Assembly: GCA_947452005.1 (NCBI GenBank)
Contig: CANGBC010000002.1
Coordinates: 206,981-270,980, forward strand
Length of the DNA: 64,000 nucleotides
Direction: 5' to 3'
Source of the DNA: Beijerinckiaceae bacterium
GTDB taxonomy: Bacteria > Pseudomonadota > Alphaproteobacteria > Rhizobiales > Beijerinckiaceae
Part shown: piece after piece, positions 1-8,086 of the stretch
How the letters are laid out: each line of letters begins with the position of its first letter
Numbering within the stretch: the stretch's first letter is position 1
Notes under the pieces: generated by a model
Databases searched by the model: none
What the model was told of the DNA's origin: nothing
The model's input: the letters and a program-made list of their open reading frames with translations, nothing else
Made by a program: the position numbers and the translations under genes

Positions 1-159
1 ACCCACGATCAGATCATTGTCGATGCCGATCTCGCCAAATTCATTGACGATGACCGCGTAGCGCTGGCCGTGCTGCTCGGAGAGGATGCGGTTGAGCAGC
101 GTGGTCTTGCCGGCGCCAAGATAGCCGGTGAGCACGGTGACGGGTGTCTTTTGCGACAT
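1..159 (-). CDS. CobW/YjiA-family GTP-binding protein (N-terminal part, runs off left edge)
   Basis: Only the first 53 codons are present. They read [20 protein letters not shown] and continue to a [10 protein letters not shown] stretch. Residues 12-19 (GYLGAGKT) are the P-loop, and the NEFGE-ID segment is the conserved switch region of COG0523 (CobW/YjiA/ZigA) GTPases, which act as cytoplasmic metallochaperones or metal-insertion factors. The metal cannot be told from the part visible; the CxCC motif expected just after this point lies outside the window. The NicO-type metal exporter 3 kb away is suggestive only. The ~100 bp upstream leader contains a GCGGGC/GCCCGC inverted repeat. Confidence 0.9.
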   Translation of the reverse strand, partial: MSQKTPVTVLTGYLGAGKTTLLNRILSEQHGQRYAVIVNEFGEIGIDNDLIVG

Positions 160-258
160 GTCGGTCTCCGAAAAGGGGGGTGGCGGGCAGCTGGGCCCGC
201 AAAAGGGTCGGGGGACATGTGACGATGCACCCCCGCCCGGTCAAGGGGTGGGTGGGAT

Positions 259-1488
259 TTACAGCCCCGCCAGCGCGTCGCGGGCGGCTTTTTCACCGCT
301 CTCCCATGCGCCATGGGCGGTGGAGAAGAATTGGGGCGAAACCGCCTCCCCCGCAAAGAACAGCCGCCCGACCGGGGTGGCCAGCCTGGCCCGTGCCCCG
401 GCTTGGCCCGGCAGCGCATGGGAATAGGAGCCCAGCGCCCAAGGATCACGCGCCCAGCTGGAGGCAGCCAGCGGGCGCAGCCGCGCCCTGAAATCTGCGC
501 CCATGACCGCGACCAGCTGCTCAATGGCAAAATCGGCAAAGGCCGCCAGCCCGCCAATCTCCAATTCACGCGCGCATTGGCCGCCGAAATAGGCCTCGAT
601 CACCGGCCGCCCGAAAGGCCGCACATGGTAATTGGCCGTGCCGACGCGATCCGTCGCGCCATAGATGCGCGAGTCGATCTCGAATTCGTCTGCGCCCTCC
701 AGCGCCAGAAAGAGCTTGTTCGCCACACCCAGCGGCAAGACGCTTGCGGCTTCCACATGATCTGGCAAAGCGGGTGAAAAGCGCAAAGCGCCTGTGGCGA
801 GCACGGATGTCGGCACGGTGACGATCACGCTGCGCGCGGTGAGCGTACCTGTGCTGGTGTCAACGCGCATCGGGCTTGCGCCATGATCGACCAGCCGCAC
901 GTGAACGCCAAGACGAATATCAAGTCCCTGTGCGAGAGCACCAATCAAGGCTCCATAGCCTGCAGGCAGGCGCCAATTTACTTCCGTGTCTTCATAAGCA
1001 TCGAAATCAATCAGCGAGAGACGATCCGTCTCCGTGCCATTCACATAAGTGGACATGGCCTCAATCAGCGGCGTCCAGCGCCCGGCCGGATCGAGCAGGC
1101 GTGCGACCGGATAATCGACACCCTTGCGCGCCTCTTCTTCTACGCGCGCAAAAAAGCGACCGATCTCGGTGCGATAGGCCCGCTGGTCGTCACGCGAAAA
1201 GCCGCGATCATCAGCACTCTTTTGCCAAGGCGGGGTTTCGCGGTTCAATTCGAAACCTGTCTCGGTGGCGAGCGGCACCAAGACATTGCGATCTGCCGAA
1301 TGCAGCCAGCCGCAGCCCAGATCCAGCGGATGACCTGCGACCTCTTGCGTGAAGGCCCGCCCGCCGATGCGCTGGCGTGCTTCCAGCACACAGACATTGC
1401 GCCCTGCACGTGCCAAAGCGCGCGCCGCCGCAACGCCTGCCGCGCCTGCGCCAATCACCACCACGTCGAAATCCGCTGAAGAAGTCAT
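259..1488 (-). CDS. Flavin-dependent amine oxidase (NAD(P)/FAD-dependent oxidoreductase)
   Basis: 409-residue flavoprotein of the monoamine oxidase family, expected to oxidise an amine with FAD and O2. The N-terminal Rossmann motif VVVIGAGAAGVAAARAL is followed by VLEAR and RIGGRA, the dinucleotide-binding and GG motifs. The C-terminal RLFFAGEAVS...STAHGAWESG is the FAD-closing motif of the family. The ATG at 1488 puts the Rossmann strand eight residues in, as usual; an in-frame extension upstream looks non-coding. There is no signal peptide, so it is cytoplasmic. The substrate is unknown; a polyamine is possible given the hss/odc genes 3-6 kb away, but that is inference. Confidence 0.85.
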   Translation of the reverse strand: MTSSADFDVVVIGAGAAGVAAARALARAGRNVCVLEARQRIGGRAFTQEVAGHPLDLGCGWLHSADRNVLVPLATETGFELNRETPPWQKSADDRGFSRDDQRAYRTEIGRFFARVEEEARKGVDYPVARLLDPAGRWTPLIEAMSTYVNGTETDRLSLIDFDAYEDTEVNWRLPAGYGALIGALAQGLDIRLGVHVRLVDHGASPMRVDTSTGTLTARSVIVTVPTSVLATGALRFSPALPDHVEAASVLPLGVANKLFLALEGADEFEIDSRIYGATDRVGTANYHVRPFGRPVIEAYFGGQCARELEIGGLAAFADFAIEQLVAVMGADFRARLRPLAASSWARDPWALGSYSHALPGQAGARARLATPVGRLFFAGEAVSPQFFSTAHGAWESGEKAARDALAGL

Positions 1489-1598
1489 AAGAAGCCACAT
1501 AGGACGCGCCAGCGCGCGCGTCCAGCGCAGGCATTGCCCCTCGTGCAAAAAGCGCGCTAGCATGGGACTAACCGGCACGAGACCGGGCCGGAGGAGAT

Positions 1599-2126
1599 AT
1601 GCAGGCCAACACCCCACAAGCCCCTTTGCAAGGCGCGCACATCATTGCTGCGGTCAAACAGGCGGGCGTGAAGCACATTCTCTCCGTGCCCGATCTGCAC
1701 ACGAGCAATGGCCTCTTGAAACCTATCGCGCAGGACCAAGAGCTCACGCTCATCCGCACCTGCAAGGAAGATGAAACGCTCGGCATTGCAGCGGGCCTGT
1801 CTTACGGCAACAAGCGCGCGCTGATCCTCGTTCAATGGACCGGCTTTCTCTATGCGATGAATGCCATCCGCGCGATGGCGTGTGATCAATCCATGCCCAT
1901 GTGCATGATGATTGGCCTGCTCGGCAAAGAGCCCGATGTGCCCTCACGCCAATCCGCGCGTTTTGGCGTGCGCGTGGTGGAACCCATTCTCGATGTGATG
2001 GGCATTGCCTACCACCGCATCAGCGTAGATGCCGATGCAGAGCTGATCGCACCGGCGATTGAGCAAGCCTATGCGCAATCCAAACCCATCGCCTTTCTCA
2101 TCGAACGCCGCCCGGTGCATGCATGA
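1599..2126 (+). CDS. ThDP-dependent decarboxylase, N-terminal (Pyr-domain) subunit, sulfopyruvate/phosphonopyruvate decarboxylase alpha-like
   Basis: 175-residue protein that corresponds only to the pyrimidine-binding half of a thiamine-diphosphate enzyme: HIIAAVKQAGVKHILSVPD at the start, then a TCKEDETLGIAAGLSYG segment carrying the catalytic-type Glu. It resembles ComD, the alpha subunit of sulfopyruvate decarboxylase, and the N-terminal half of phosphonopyruvate decarboxylase. It is translationally coupled (ATGA, 2123-2126) to the gene for the PP-binding half, so the two form one split enzyme. No coenzyme M, sulfolactate or phosphonate genes are nearby, so the 2-oxo acid substrate is unassigned. 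Confidence 0.82.
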   Translation: MQANTPQAPLQGAHIIAAVKQAGVKHILSVPDLHTSNGLLKPIAQDQELTLIRTCKEDETLGIAAGLSYGNKRALILVQWTGFLYAMNAIRAMACDQSMPMCMMIGLLGKEPDVPSRQSARFGVRVVEPILDVMGIAYHRISVDADAELIAPAIEQAYAQSKPIAFLIERRPVHA

Positions 2127-2686
2127 TTGATCGCAAACAAGCCTGGGCAGCACTGGCCCGTCACATCACCGATGAAATTGTCGTCGCGACTTATTCGTCT
2201 GCAACAGACTGGATGGCGATCGCTGATCGCCCGCTCAATTATTTTGCCTTCGGCGCGATGGGCCTTGCCTCATCACATGCGCTGGGCCTCGCACTGGCGC
2301 GCCCCGACAAGCGCGTGATTGTGCTCGATGGTGACGGCAGCCTGCTGATGAATCTGGGCACACTCGTCACCATTGGTGCGGTGGCACCAAAAAACTTCAC
2401 CCATATTGTCGGACACAATGGCTCATATGAAGCCAATGGCGGGCATCCGATCCCCAACCGGCAAACAGATTTCGCCGGCATTGCGCGCTCATCCGGCATT
2501 GCGAAGGCGCAGCGCATCAATCAGCTGGCTGATTTCGTGCGCGCCATTCCGGGCTTGTTGAAAGATGAAGGCCCGCTGTTTGTCGATCTTGTCATCGAAC
2601 AGGGCGAGCTAGGCCCACGCTCGTATAAAGACATGTATAGCCGCGCACGCCGTGAGGCGTTCAGGCAGGCTTTGCAGGCGGGATAA
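2123..2686 (+). CDS. ThDP-dependent decarboxylase, C-terminal (PP-domain) subunit, sulfopyruvate decarboxylase beta-like
   Basis: 187-residue partner of the preceding subunit. It carries the ThDP/Mg motif beginning GDGSLLMNLG and closing at HNGSYEANGG, and the substrate-pocket stretch FAFGAMGLASSHALGLALA. Family precedent is ComE, the sulfopyruvate decarboxylase beta subunit; many alphaproteobacteria carry such pairs away from coenzyme M genes. Its start lies inside the stop of the alpha subunit, implying 1:1 synthesis. The exact substrate (sulfopyruvate, phosphonopyruvate or another 3-substituted pyruvate) cannot be read from sequence. Confidence 0.84.
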   Translation: MIDRKQAWAALARHITDEIVVATYSSATDWMAIADRPLNYFAFGAMGLASSHALGLALARPDKRVIVLDGDGSLLMNLGTLVTIGAVAPKNFTHIVGHNGSYEANGGHPIPNRQTDFAGIARSSGIAKAQRINQLADFVRAIPGLLKDEGPLFVDLVIEQGELGPRSYKDMYSRARREAFRQALQAG

Positions 2687-2690
2687 AGTT

Positions 2691-2924
2691 TCAGCCGCGG
2701 ATCGGCTCGACCTTCAGCGCAGCGCGCACGAAGTAATAAACGAGCAGGAGACCGAAGCCCGCGCCCAGAACCTCGACGCCACGGCTGACCAGCGGCGGCA
2801 GGCCCATCAGGCCGCCCAGCGCCCAGCCGGCCGCCCAAGAAATACCAACCAGCTCGGTGCCGACGAGAATCGCGACACTGATCACGGTGATGGCATTGTC
2901 CCAATGGATCGGCTTTTTGCTCAT
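2691..2924 (-). CDS. Small two-helix membrane protein of unknown function
   Basis: 77 residues from the ATG at 2924 (MSKKPIHWDNAITVISVAIL). Two hydrophobic segments (about residues 10-37 and 49-68) predict an inner-membrane hairpin; I recognise no motif. It converges on the ThDP subunit gene, with 4 bp between the stops, and lies downstream of the NicO exporter gene in the same direction, so it may be last in that transcript. An upstream in-frame extension of 21 codons exists but is less convincing than this start. Function unknown. Confidence 0.6.
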   Translation of the reverse strand: MSKKPIHWDNAITVISVAILVGTELVGISWAAGWALGGLMGLPPLVSRGVEVLGAGFGLLLVYYFVRAALKVEPIRG

Positions 2925-2988
2925 GGAACTCGGGTCCGCTGTTGTCTGAACGGGGGCAGAATTACCCCATCGCCTGCAGCGAGGCAAA

Positions 2989-3933
2989 TCAGGCCGCCAT
3001 CAACAAGCCGAGACCCAAGAGCAGGACCGCTACAGCGGCTGCCAGCTCAAGCCCCGCAAGGAGGCGCGCCGCTACCCCTGTGCGCAGCACCATCCAGCGC
3101 TGCGCCTGCGTCTTGGCATAGACGGCAAATGCGGCAATGGCGCCTGTGGTGAGCGCCGTGCCCGCCGCCATGGCGAGCGTGGCTGCAATGCCCGCCTGCA
3201 CAATGCCCTGCGCGGCCGCAAAAACCAGAACAAGGATCGCGCCTGAACAGGGACGCAAACCCGCCGCAATCACCGTGCCCGCCGCATCCCGCCAATCGAG
3301 CTTGCCGCCAAGCTTTGCGGGATCGGGCATATGCACATGTGCACAATCAGGCCCATGCACATGGGAGGCATCTTCTCCCCCATCGCAAACAAAGCGCGAG
3401 GCGATTTGTGGCTTTTGCAAAAAAGCCCTGCCCTTGCGCCACACCAGCGCAGCCCCCACCAGCGCAATGGCCGCGTAGGACGCAAGCTCCACCCATTGCG
3501 CAGCATCGCGCAAAGAGCGCGCGGTGACCCCCAGCAATGTGGTGAGACCCAGCACCAGCACAATGGCCACAAGTGCCTGCAAGAGAGCGGCAAGCGCCGC
3601 CATGATCAAACCGCGCTTCAAGGCGCGTTCATTGGCAATGAGATAAGCCGCCAACACCGCCTTGCCATGCCCCGGGCCTGCGGCATGAAACACGCCATAG
3701 GCAAAAGCCAGTCCGGCGAGGCTCCAGAAAGCAGAGGCATCGGTGCGAATGGCGCGCACAGCCTCACGCATCAACAGATCGAAATGCTGTTGCAGCGCCA
3801 AAATCCATCCCGTGAGGCCAGCAGCCGAACCACCGCCTTCGGAAATGCCGACAGAGAAAGGATTGCGCGCCTGCGCAAAGACATCAGGCGTCAGCAGGGC
3901 CAGACAGATCAGGACAAACGCGATACGTCTCAC
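2989..3933 (-). CDS. NicO-family nickel/cobalt exporter (RcnA/NiCoT-like)
   Basis: 314-residue inner-membrane protein with an N-terminal signal-like helix, several further membrane segments and a His-rich loop (HVHGPDCAHVHMPDP) in mid-protein. The helix motif AFAYGVFHAAGPGHGKAVLAAY contains the GPGHGK signature of the NicO family, and the second half has AGLRPCSGAILVL. Members export or transport Ni2+/Co2+. The GTG start at 3931-3933 overlaps the stop of the DUF1007 gene (GTGA), so the pair is co-translated; NicO-DUF1007 pairing is a recurrent arrangement. Metal specificity is inferred from family only. Confidence 0.87.
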   Translation of the reverse strand: MRRIAFVLICLALLTPDVFAQARNPFSVGISEGGGSAAGLTGWILALQQHFDLLMREAVRAIRTDASAFWSLAGLAFAYGVFHAAGPGHGKAVLAAYLIANERALKRGLIMAALAALLQALVAIVLVLGLTTLLGVTARSLRDAAQWVELASYAAIALVGAALVWRKGRAFLQKPQIASRFVCDGGEDASHVHGPDCAHVHMPDPAKLGGKLDWRDAAGTVIAAGLRPCSGAILVLVFAAAQGIVQAGIAATLAMAAGTALTTGAIAAFAVYAKTQAQRWMVLRTGVAARLLAGLELAAAVAVLLLGLGLLMAA

Positions 3934-4568
3934 GGGCAGGCCACCGTGGCGCGGCTGGCGAGCTTGATGCCGAAATCAGCGCCTGGTGACAGGCCTGAGA
4001 AAAAGGCCTCATTCAAGCGCTTGGATTCACTCTCTCCCAAAGGCGTGGGCTGCGTCAGCGAGACCGAACAGCCCGACGGCGCACCCGTCATCGCCACACC
4101 GTCTTTGGCAAAATCAAACGACACGAAATAGGTCGGGTCATAGACCTGCAGCGTGAAAGCCTTGTCGGCTTTCACGGGCTGCTTCAACGGCAGTGTGAAG
4201 GTCAGCGTGATGAGTTTCTTGTCGTCTTCGCGCATGGCAATGGCCTGCGGCTTGGCAAATTCGATCTTTTGGCCGGGCACTTTCACAAGGGTGAAATAGC
4301 CATATTCGGCCAGATCCGAGACATTCTGCTCAGCCAAGGGCTGCAATTGCTCTGCGCTCACCGGCTTGCCATCCTCGCTCGCACCCGTTGTGACGAAGGA
4401 GGAATACATCTCATCAAAAGTCCAGGACTGGCTGATGCCAGACACACGCCCCTGCGCATCAAAAAGCACTTGGCTGGTCACCACCACAAAGACATGCGGA
4501 TGGGCGAGCGCAGGGCTGGCACCGGCGAGTGCGAGAGTAGCGAGCGTGGCGGAGATGATTCTCTTCAT
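3930..4568 (-). CDS. DUF1007-family periplasmic protein
   Basis: 212 residues with a cleavable signal peptide (MKRIISATLATLALAGASPALA) directly followed by HPHVFV, the conserved His-rich start of mature DUF1007 proteins. Such proteins sit next to NicO transporters and are thought to assist metal handling in the periplasm; the N-terminal HPH is a plausible metal ligand. It is first in the operon with the NicO gene, overlapping it by 4 bp. The palindromic repeat at 4625-4710 lies just upstream, so the promoter must lie in or beyond that repeat. Confidence 0.85.
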   Translation of the reverse strand: MKRIISATLATLALAGASPALAHPHVFVVVTSQVLFDAQGRVSGISQSWTFDEMYSSFVTTGASEDGKPVSAEQLQPLAEQNVSDLAEYGYFTLVKVPGQKIEFAKPQAIAMREDDKKLITLTFTLPLKQPVKADKAFTLQVYDPTYFVSFDFAKDGVAMTGAPSGCSVSLTQPTPLGESESKRLNEAFFSGLSPGADFGIKLASRATVACP

Positions 4569-4624
4569 GGCGAGATCATCACTCGCCGCAGACTTTGGCG
4601 CAAGAATGGCAAAGACCCCCTTGC

Positions 4625-4710
4625 GTCATTGCGAGGAGGCCGAAGGCCGACGCGGCAATCCAGAGCCGCGCGTGAGGCCTCTGGATTGCTTCGCTTCGCT
4701 CGCAATGACG
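4625..4710. repeat. Interspersed palindromic repeat, copy 1
   Basis: 86 bp imperfect palindrome: GTCATTGCGAGGAGGC at the left, CAATCCAGAG / CTCTGGATTGC inside, and TCGCTCGCAATGACG at the right. It can form one long stem-loop. Three further copies occur at 6211-6275, 24037-24127 and 25128-25213. All four are intergenic, as expected for a REP/RPE-like non-coding element common in Bradyrhizobium-type genomes. Confidence 0.88.
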
Positions 4711-4720
4711 ACCCAGAAGC

Positions 4721-4746
4721 AAAAGGCCCGCACGAGGCGGGCCTTT
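4721..4746 (-). terminator. Rho-independent terminator of hss
   Basis: Perfect inverted repeat AAAGGCCCGC-ACGAG-GCGGGCCTTT immediately downstream of the hss stop; on the minus strand it ends in TTTT. It lies between hss and palindromic repeat copy 1. Confidence 0.75.
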
Positions 4747-4752
4747 CAAACT

Positions 4753-6183
4753 TTATCGCACGATCACATTCTTGAACTGCCACGGGTCGCTGGTGTCCAG
4801 ATCCTCAGGGAACAGAACACTGCGATCATCGAGCGGTGTCCATTGCGTATATTCGCCGATCACCGGGCCGAGATAGGGACGCTGCACTTCGAGGCAGCGG
4901 CGGAAGTCGATCTCATCGGCTTCCACAATGCCGGCGTTGGGATTTTCCAGCGCCCAGACCATGCCAGCCAGCACCGCGCTCGTCACCTGAAGGCCCGTCG
5001 CATTCTGATAAGGCGCAATGCGGCGCGTCTCTTCAATCGAGAGCTGCGAGCCATACCAATAGGCATTCTTCTTGTGGCCGTAGAGCAGGACGCCAAGCTC
5101 ATCAATGCCGTCGACGATTTCTGTCTCGTCGAGAATTTTGGATTCCTTCTGCTGCTTCCAGCCTGAGCCTGCCATTTCATGCAGCGAGAGCACCGCATCA
5201 TTGGCCGGGTGATAGGCATAGTGACAGGTCGGGCGATAGGCCGCCTTGCCGCCTTCATAGACAGTCAGATAATCGGCAATCGAAATCGATTCGTTATGCG
5301 TCACCAAAAACGCATGCTGCGCACGCGCGGTTGGCGTCCATGAGCGCACCATTGTGCCAGCACCCGGGCGCATCAGATAGATGGCAGCATTGGAGCCGAA
5401 ATCATGCTCGCGGCCTTCAGGCGGCAGCGCCTTTTCATGCGTGCCCCAGCCCAGTTCCGCAGGCTGCAAACCTTCCGACACAAAACCTTCGACCGACCAG
5501 GTGTTGACGAAAACGCCCATGGGCTTGGGATCGCGTGCGCGCTGCGTGTCGCGCTCGGCAATGTGGATGCCCTTCACGCCAGCCTTCTGCGCCAGACGCG
5601 CCCATTCTTCGCGGTTGCGAGGCTCTGGCATATCAACGCCGCAATCAGCGGCAACATTGAGAAGCGCCTGCTTCACAAACCACGACACCATGCCGGGATT
5701 GGCGCCACAGCACGACACGGCTGTCGGGCCGGTCGGCAAATCATCACGCAGATCGAGCACAACTTCGCGCAAAGCATAATTGGAGCGCTGCGAAGCGGAG
5801 AGCGATGTGTCGGTATAAAAACCTTTCCAAGGCTCAGCCACAGTATCAATGTAGAGCGCGCCGATCTCGTGGCAGAGCTTCATGATCGCCGTCGACGACA
5901 CTTCCACCGACAGATTAACGACAAAGGCCTGACCCTTGCCTTCTGTGAGAAGCGGCTTCAGCAACTCGATGTAATTGTCTTCGCGCACGCTGTCCTTGAT
6001 GAAGCGGATGCGGCGCTCATCGCACAGGCCACGACCTGCATCATCCGGATCAATGACGGTGAAACGCTTCTTGTCGAATTTGAAATGGCGCTCAATGAGC
6101 GGCAGTGTTCCGCGACCAATCGAGCCAAAGCCGATCATGACGATAGGACCAGTAATCGTGCCATGCACGGGCCATTGCGACAT
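4753..6183 (-). CDS. hss: Homospermidine synthase
   Basis: 476-residue NAD-dependent enzyme that joins two putrescines (or putrescine and spermidine) to give sym-homospermidine, the typical long polyamine of many alphaproteobacteria. The N-terminal Rossmann motif IVMIGFGSIGRGTLPL is followed by TVIDPDD, and the central region has DTVAEPWKGFYTD and CCGANPGMVSWFV, characteristic of bacterial Hss. Length matches the family (~475). The ATG at 6183 has GGAG 9 nt upstream. It follows the ornithine decarboxylase gene in the same direction, separated by ~100 bp containing palindromic repeat copy 2; together they make homospermidine from ornithine. Confidence 0.95.
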   Translation of the reverse strand: MSQWPVHGTITGPIVMIGFGSIGRGTLPLIERHFKFDKKRFTVIDPDDAGRGLCDERRIRFIKDSVREDNYIELLKPLLTEGKGQAFVVNLSVEVSSTAIMKLCHEIGALYIDTVAEPWKGFYTDTSLSASQRSNYALREVVLDLRDDLPTGPTAVSCCGANPGMVSWFVKQALLNVAADCGVDMPEPRNREEWARLAQKAGVKGIHIAERDTQRARDPKPMGVFVNTWSVEGFVSEGLQPAELGWGTHEKALPPEGREHDFGSNAAIYLMRPGAGTMVRSWTPTARAQHAFLVTHNESISIADYLTVYEGGKAAYRPTCHYAYHPANDAVLSLHEMAGSGWKQQKESKILDETEIVDGIDELGVLLYGHKKNAYWYGSQLSIEETRRIAPYQNATGLQVTSAVLAGMVWALENPNAGIVEADEIDFRRCLEVQRPYLGPVIGEYTQWTPLDDRSVLFPEDLDTSDPWQFKNVIVR

Positions 6184-6210
6184 TTGACATTACTCCAGAC
6201 AAAAGGACGC

Positions 6211-6275
6211 CATTACGAAAGAAACGAAGCAATCCGGCTGGATTGCTTCGTCGCTTTGATTCTCGCAATGACGAG
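6211..6275. repeat. Interspersed palindromic repeat, copy 2 (shortened)
   Basis: 65 bp version of the repeat at 4625: CATTACGAAAG...GAAGCAATCC-GG-CTGGATTGCTTCG...CTCGCAATGACGAG. The apical part is deleted and the left arm has diverged. It lies between odc and hss and may form a hairpin in the odc-hss transcript, which could affect relative expression. Confidence 0.78.
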
Positions 6276-6281
6276 AAAGGT

Positions 6282-7424
6282 TCAGATCACGTAGGATTTG
6301 AGCGGCGGGAAGCCGTTGAACTCGACCGCCGAATAGGTGGTCGTGTAAGCGCCGGTTCCCTCGATCAGCACTTTCGCGCCAATCTCGAGGCTGACGGGAA
6401 GGAGATAGGGGTCCTTCTCATACAGCACATCGACCGAGTCGCAGGTCGGACCTGCAAGCACGCAAGGCTCCAGCTCATCACCATCATAGGCAGTGCGGAT
6501 CGGATAGCGGATCATTTCATCCATCGTCTCGGCCAGACCATTGAACTTGCCGATGTCGAGATAGACCCATTTCACCGTGTCATCGTCCGACTTCTTGGAA
6601 ATCAAAACGACTTCAGCCTCGATCATGCCGGCATTGCCGACCATGCCGCGACCTGGCTCGATGATGGTCTCAGGAATCCGGTTGCCGAAATGCTTGCGCA
6701 GCGACTTGAAGATCGACTGGCCATAGGCTTTCACCGCCGGCACGTCCTTCAGATATTTCGTCGGGAAGCCGCCGCCGAGATTGACCATCGACAGGTGAAT
6801 GCCTCGCTCTGCGAGATCGCGGAAGATTTCAGCCGACGAGGCCAAAGCCGCATCCCACATGCGCGGGTTGCGCTGCTGCGAGCCGACATGGAACGACAGG
6901 CCATAGGCCACGAGGCCCAGGCGGTGCGCATGCTCGAGCACGCGGCCAGCCATTTCCGGCACGCAACCGAATTTACGCGACAGCGGCCATTCGGCGCCGG
7001 CACCATCGCAGAGAATGCGGCAGAACACGCGCGAACCAGGAGCGGCGCGCGCAATCTTCTCGACTTCGGCTTCGCAATCGACAGCGAAGAGACGAATGCC
7101 GAGCTCATAAGCGCGCTCGATGTCGCGCTCTTTCTTGATTGTGTTGCCGAAGGACAGACGGTCGGGCGTGGCACCAGCGGCCAGCGCCTGCTGGATTTCG
7201 ACGACGGAGGCCGTGTCGAAGCAGGAGCCAAGAGCGGCCAGCAGCTTCAGCACTTCCGGAGCGGGATTGGCCTTGACGGCGTAAAAGACGCGCGTGTCCG
7301 GCAACGCCTTGGCAAAGGCACTGTAATTTTCGCGCACGACATTGAGGTCGAGGACCATGCAAGGTCCATCATCCTGACCCTTTTCGCGTCGGTCGCGAAG
7401 GAAATCGATAATACGGTCGGTCAT
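6282..7424 (-). CDS. odc: Type III PLP-dependent ornithine (lysine/ornithine) decarboxylase
   Basis: 380-residue alanine-racemase-fold decarboxylase producing putrescine from ornithine (some homologues also cadaverine from lysine). Visible motifs: YAVKAN with the PLP-lysine, HVGSQ, GGGFPTKY, EPGRGM and GPTCDSVD with the active-site Cys-Asp. Length fits the short bacterial/plant-like ODC type rather than the ~700-residue SpeC/SpeF fold. The ATG at 7424 is preceded by GAGGGG; a 36-codon extension upstream is in the leader and lacks family similarity. It supplies putrescine to Hss encoded just downstream. Confidence 0.93.
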   Translation of the reverse strand: MTDRIIDFLRDRREKGQDDGPCMVLDLNVVRENYSAFAKALPDTRVFYAVKANPAPEVLKLLAALGSCFDTASVVEIQQALAAGATPDRLSFGNTIKKERDIERAYELGIRLFAVDCEAEVEKIARAAPGSRVFCRILCDGAGAEWPLSRKFGCVPEMAGRVLEHAHRLGLVAYGLSFHVGSQQRNPRMWDAALASSAEIFRDLAERGIHLSMVNLGGGFPTKYLKDVPAVKAYGQSIFKSLRKHFGNRIPETIIEPGRGMVGNAGMIEAEVVLISKKSDDDTVKWVYLDIGKFNGLAETMDEMIRYPIRTAYDGDELEPCVLAGPTCDSVDVLYEKDPYLLPVSLEIGAKVLIEGTGAYTTTYSAVEFNGFPPLKSYVI

Positions 7425-7735
7425 CGCGGCATCCCCTCGACGCAACCAGTGGCGCGCCGATACGAGTGGACTTCGTGGATGGCAGCGTTCCTCCCCGCGC
7501 GTTGGAGACGCGGAAGCGGAATCGGCAACCATCCGTGACCTGTGCCGCCTGACTGAACCATTTCAGCCAGACAAACATAGGTCGGGTGCTGCGCCGTAGG
7601 ACACGTCCACCCCAGATCAGCTTGACGCTGTCCAAGGGATCAGTGGCCATCGATTGGATGGGATGAGCTCCCGTCCGCACGTGCGGCAAGAAAGACAAGC
7701 CTCTTCGGTACGCTAGCCTTTGGAGGGCCAACAGA
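7425..7735 (-). promoter_or_regulatory. Candidate structured 5' leader of odc (speF-motif-like)
   Basis: The ~310 nt upstream of odc lack a convincing gene but contain several short perfect inverted repeats: CCGCACGTGCGG (7675-7686), GGGATGAGCTCCC (7660-7672) and TGACTGAA/TTCAGCCA (7550-7569). Alphaproteobacterial ornithine decarboxylase genes of this type are known to carry a conserved leader RNA (the speF motif) in this position. Assignment here rests on position, gene identity and hairpins; I could not run a covariance search. A leader peptide (ATG near 7581, starting MFVWLKWF) is also possible. Confidence 0.45.
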
Positions 7736-8086
7736 GACGAAAAAGCCCGGTCCGTCGTTGCTTTAAGTCGCGTCCCCCGTTTGGCGGGGTTCGCCGGTTC
7801 GCTCCGGCTGCCGGTTTTTTACTGACGAGTGACCGGCCTCTTGTCCGGATCCCCGCCAACCGACACACGACCACAGGCACGTGCGATTTGGGCAAGGCGG
7901 AAAATATGCATTCCTCGAGCGGGTGCAAGTGTTTTTTTAAGATCTGAACCTGAATCTTCACGGATCCTTTCCAGCCTGTTGCAAAAATCACAGCACAAGG
8001 CCACGGAAAGGCCGCTTGCAGCCCCGATGAAACGGGCTTAACCGATTTCTGAAGGCGCGCTCCTGCGCTCGCACATGAAGGCAAAC
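7736..8086. other. Divergent intergenic region between odc leader and opgG
   Basis: About 350 bp with no convincing gene; short open frames are present on both strands but have no recognisable motif or ribosome-binding site. It contains two GC-rich hairpins (CCCCG/CGGGG at 7775-7789 and GCCGG/CCGGC at 7793-7808) followed by T6 at 7815-7820 on the plus strand, which could end a small RNA. Promoters for odc (minus) and opgG (plus) presumably lie here, but I see no clear -35/-10 pair. Confidence 0.4.

Noticed and set aside
6243..7538. 431-codon open frame on the plus strand opposite odc
   Set aside because: The minus strand encodes an unmistakable ornithine decarboxylase; the antisense frame shows no family features.
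7480..7590. Resemblance of a possible odc leader peptide (CRFRFRVSNAR) to the enterobacterial SpeFL C-terminus
   Set aside because: The frame does not stop after NAR as SpeFL does, and the similarity is short; kept only as a hint in the leader finding.
7720..7947. 75-codon plus-strand open frame in the odc-opgG intergenic region
   Set aside because: No ribosome-binding site, low-complexity basic composition and overlap with GC-rich hairpins; more likely non-coding.
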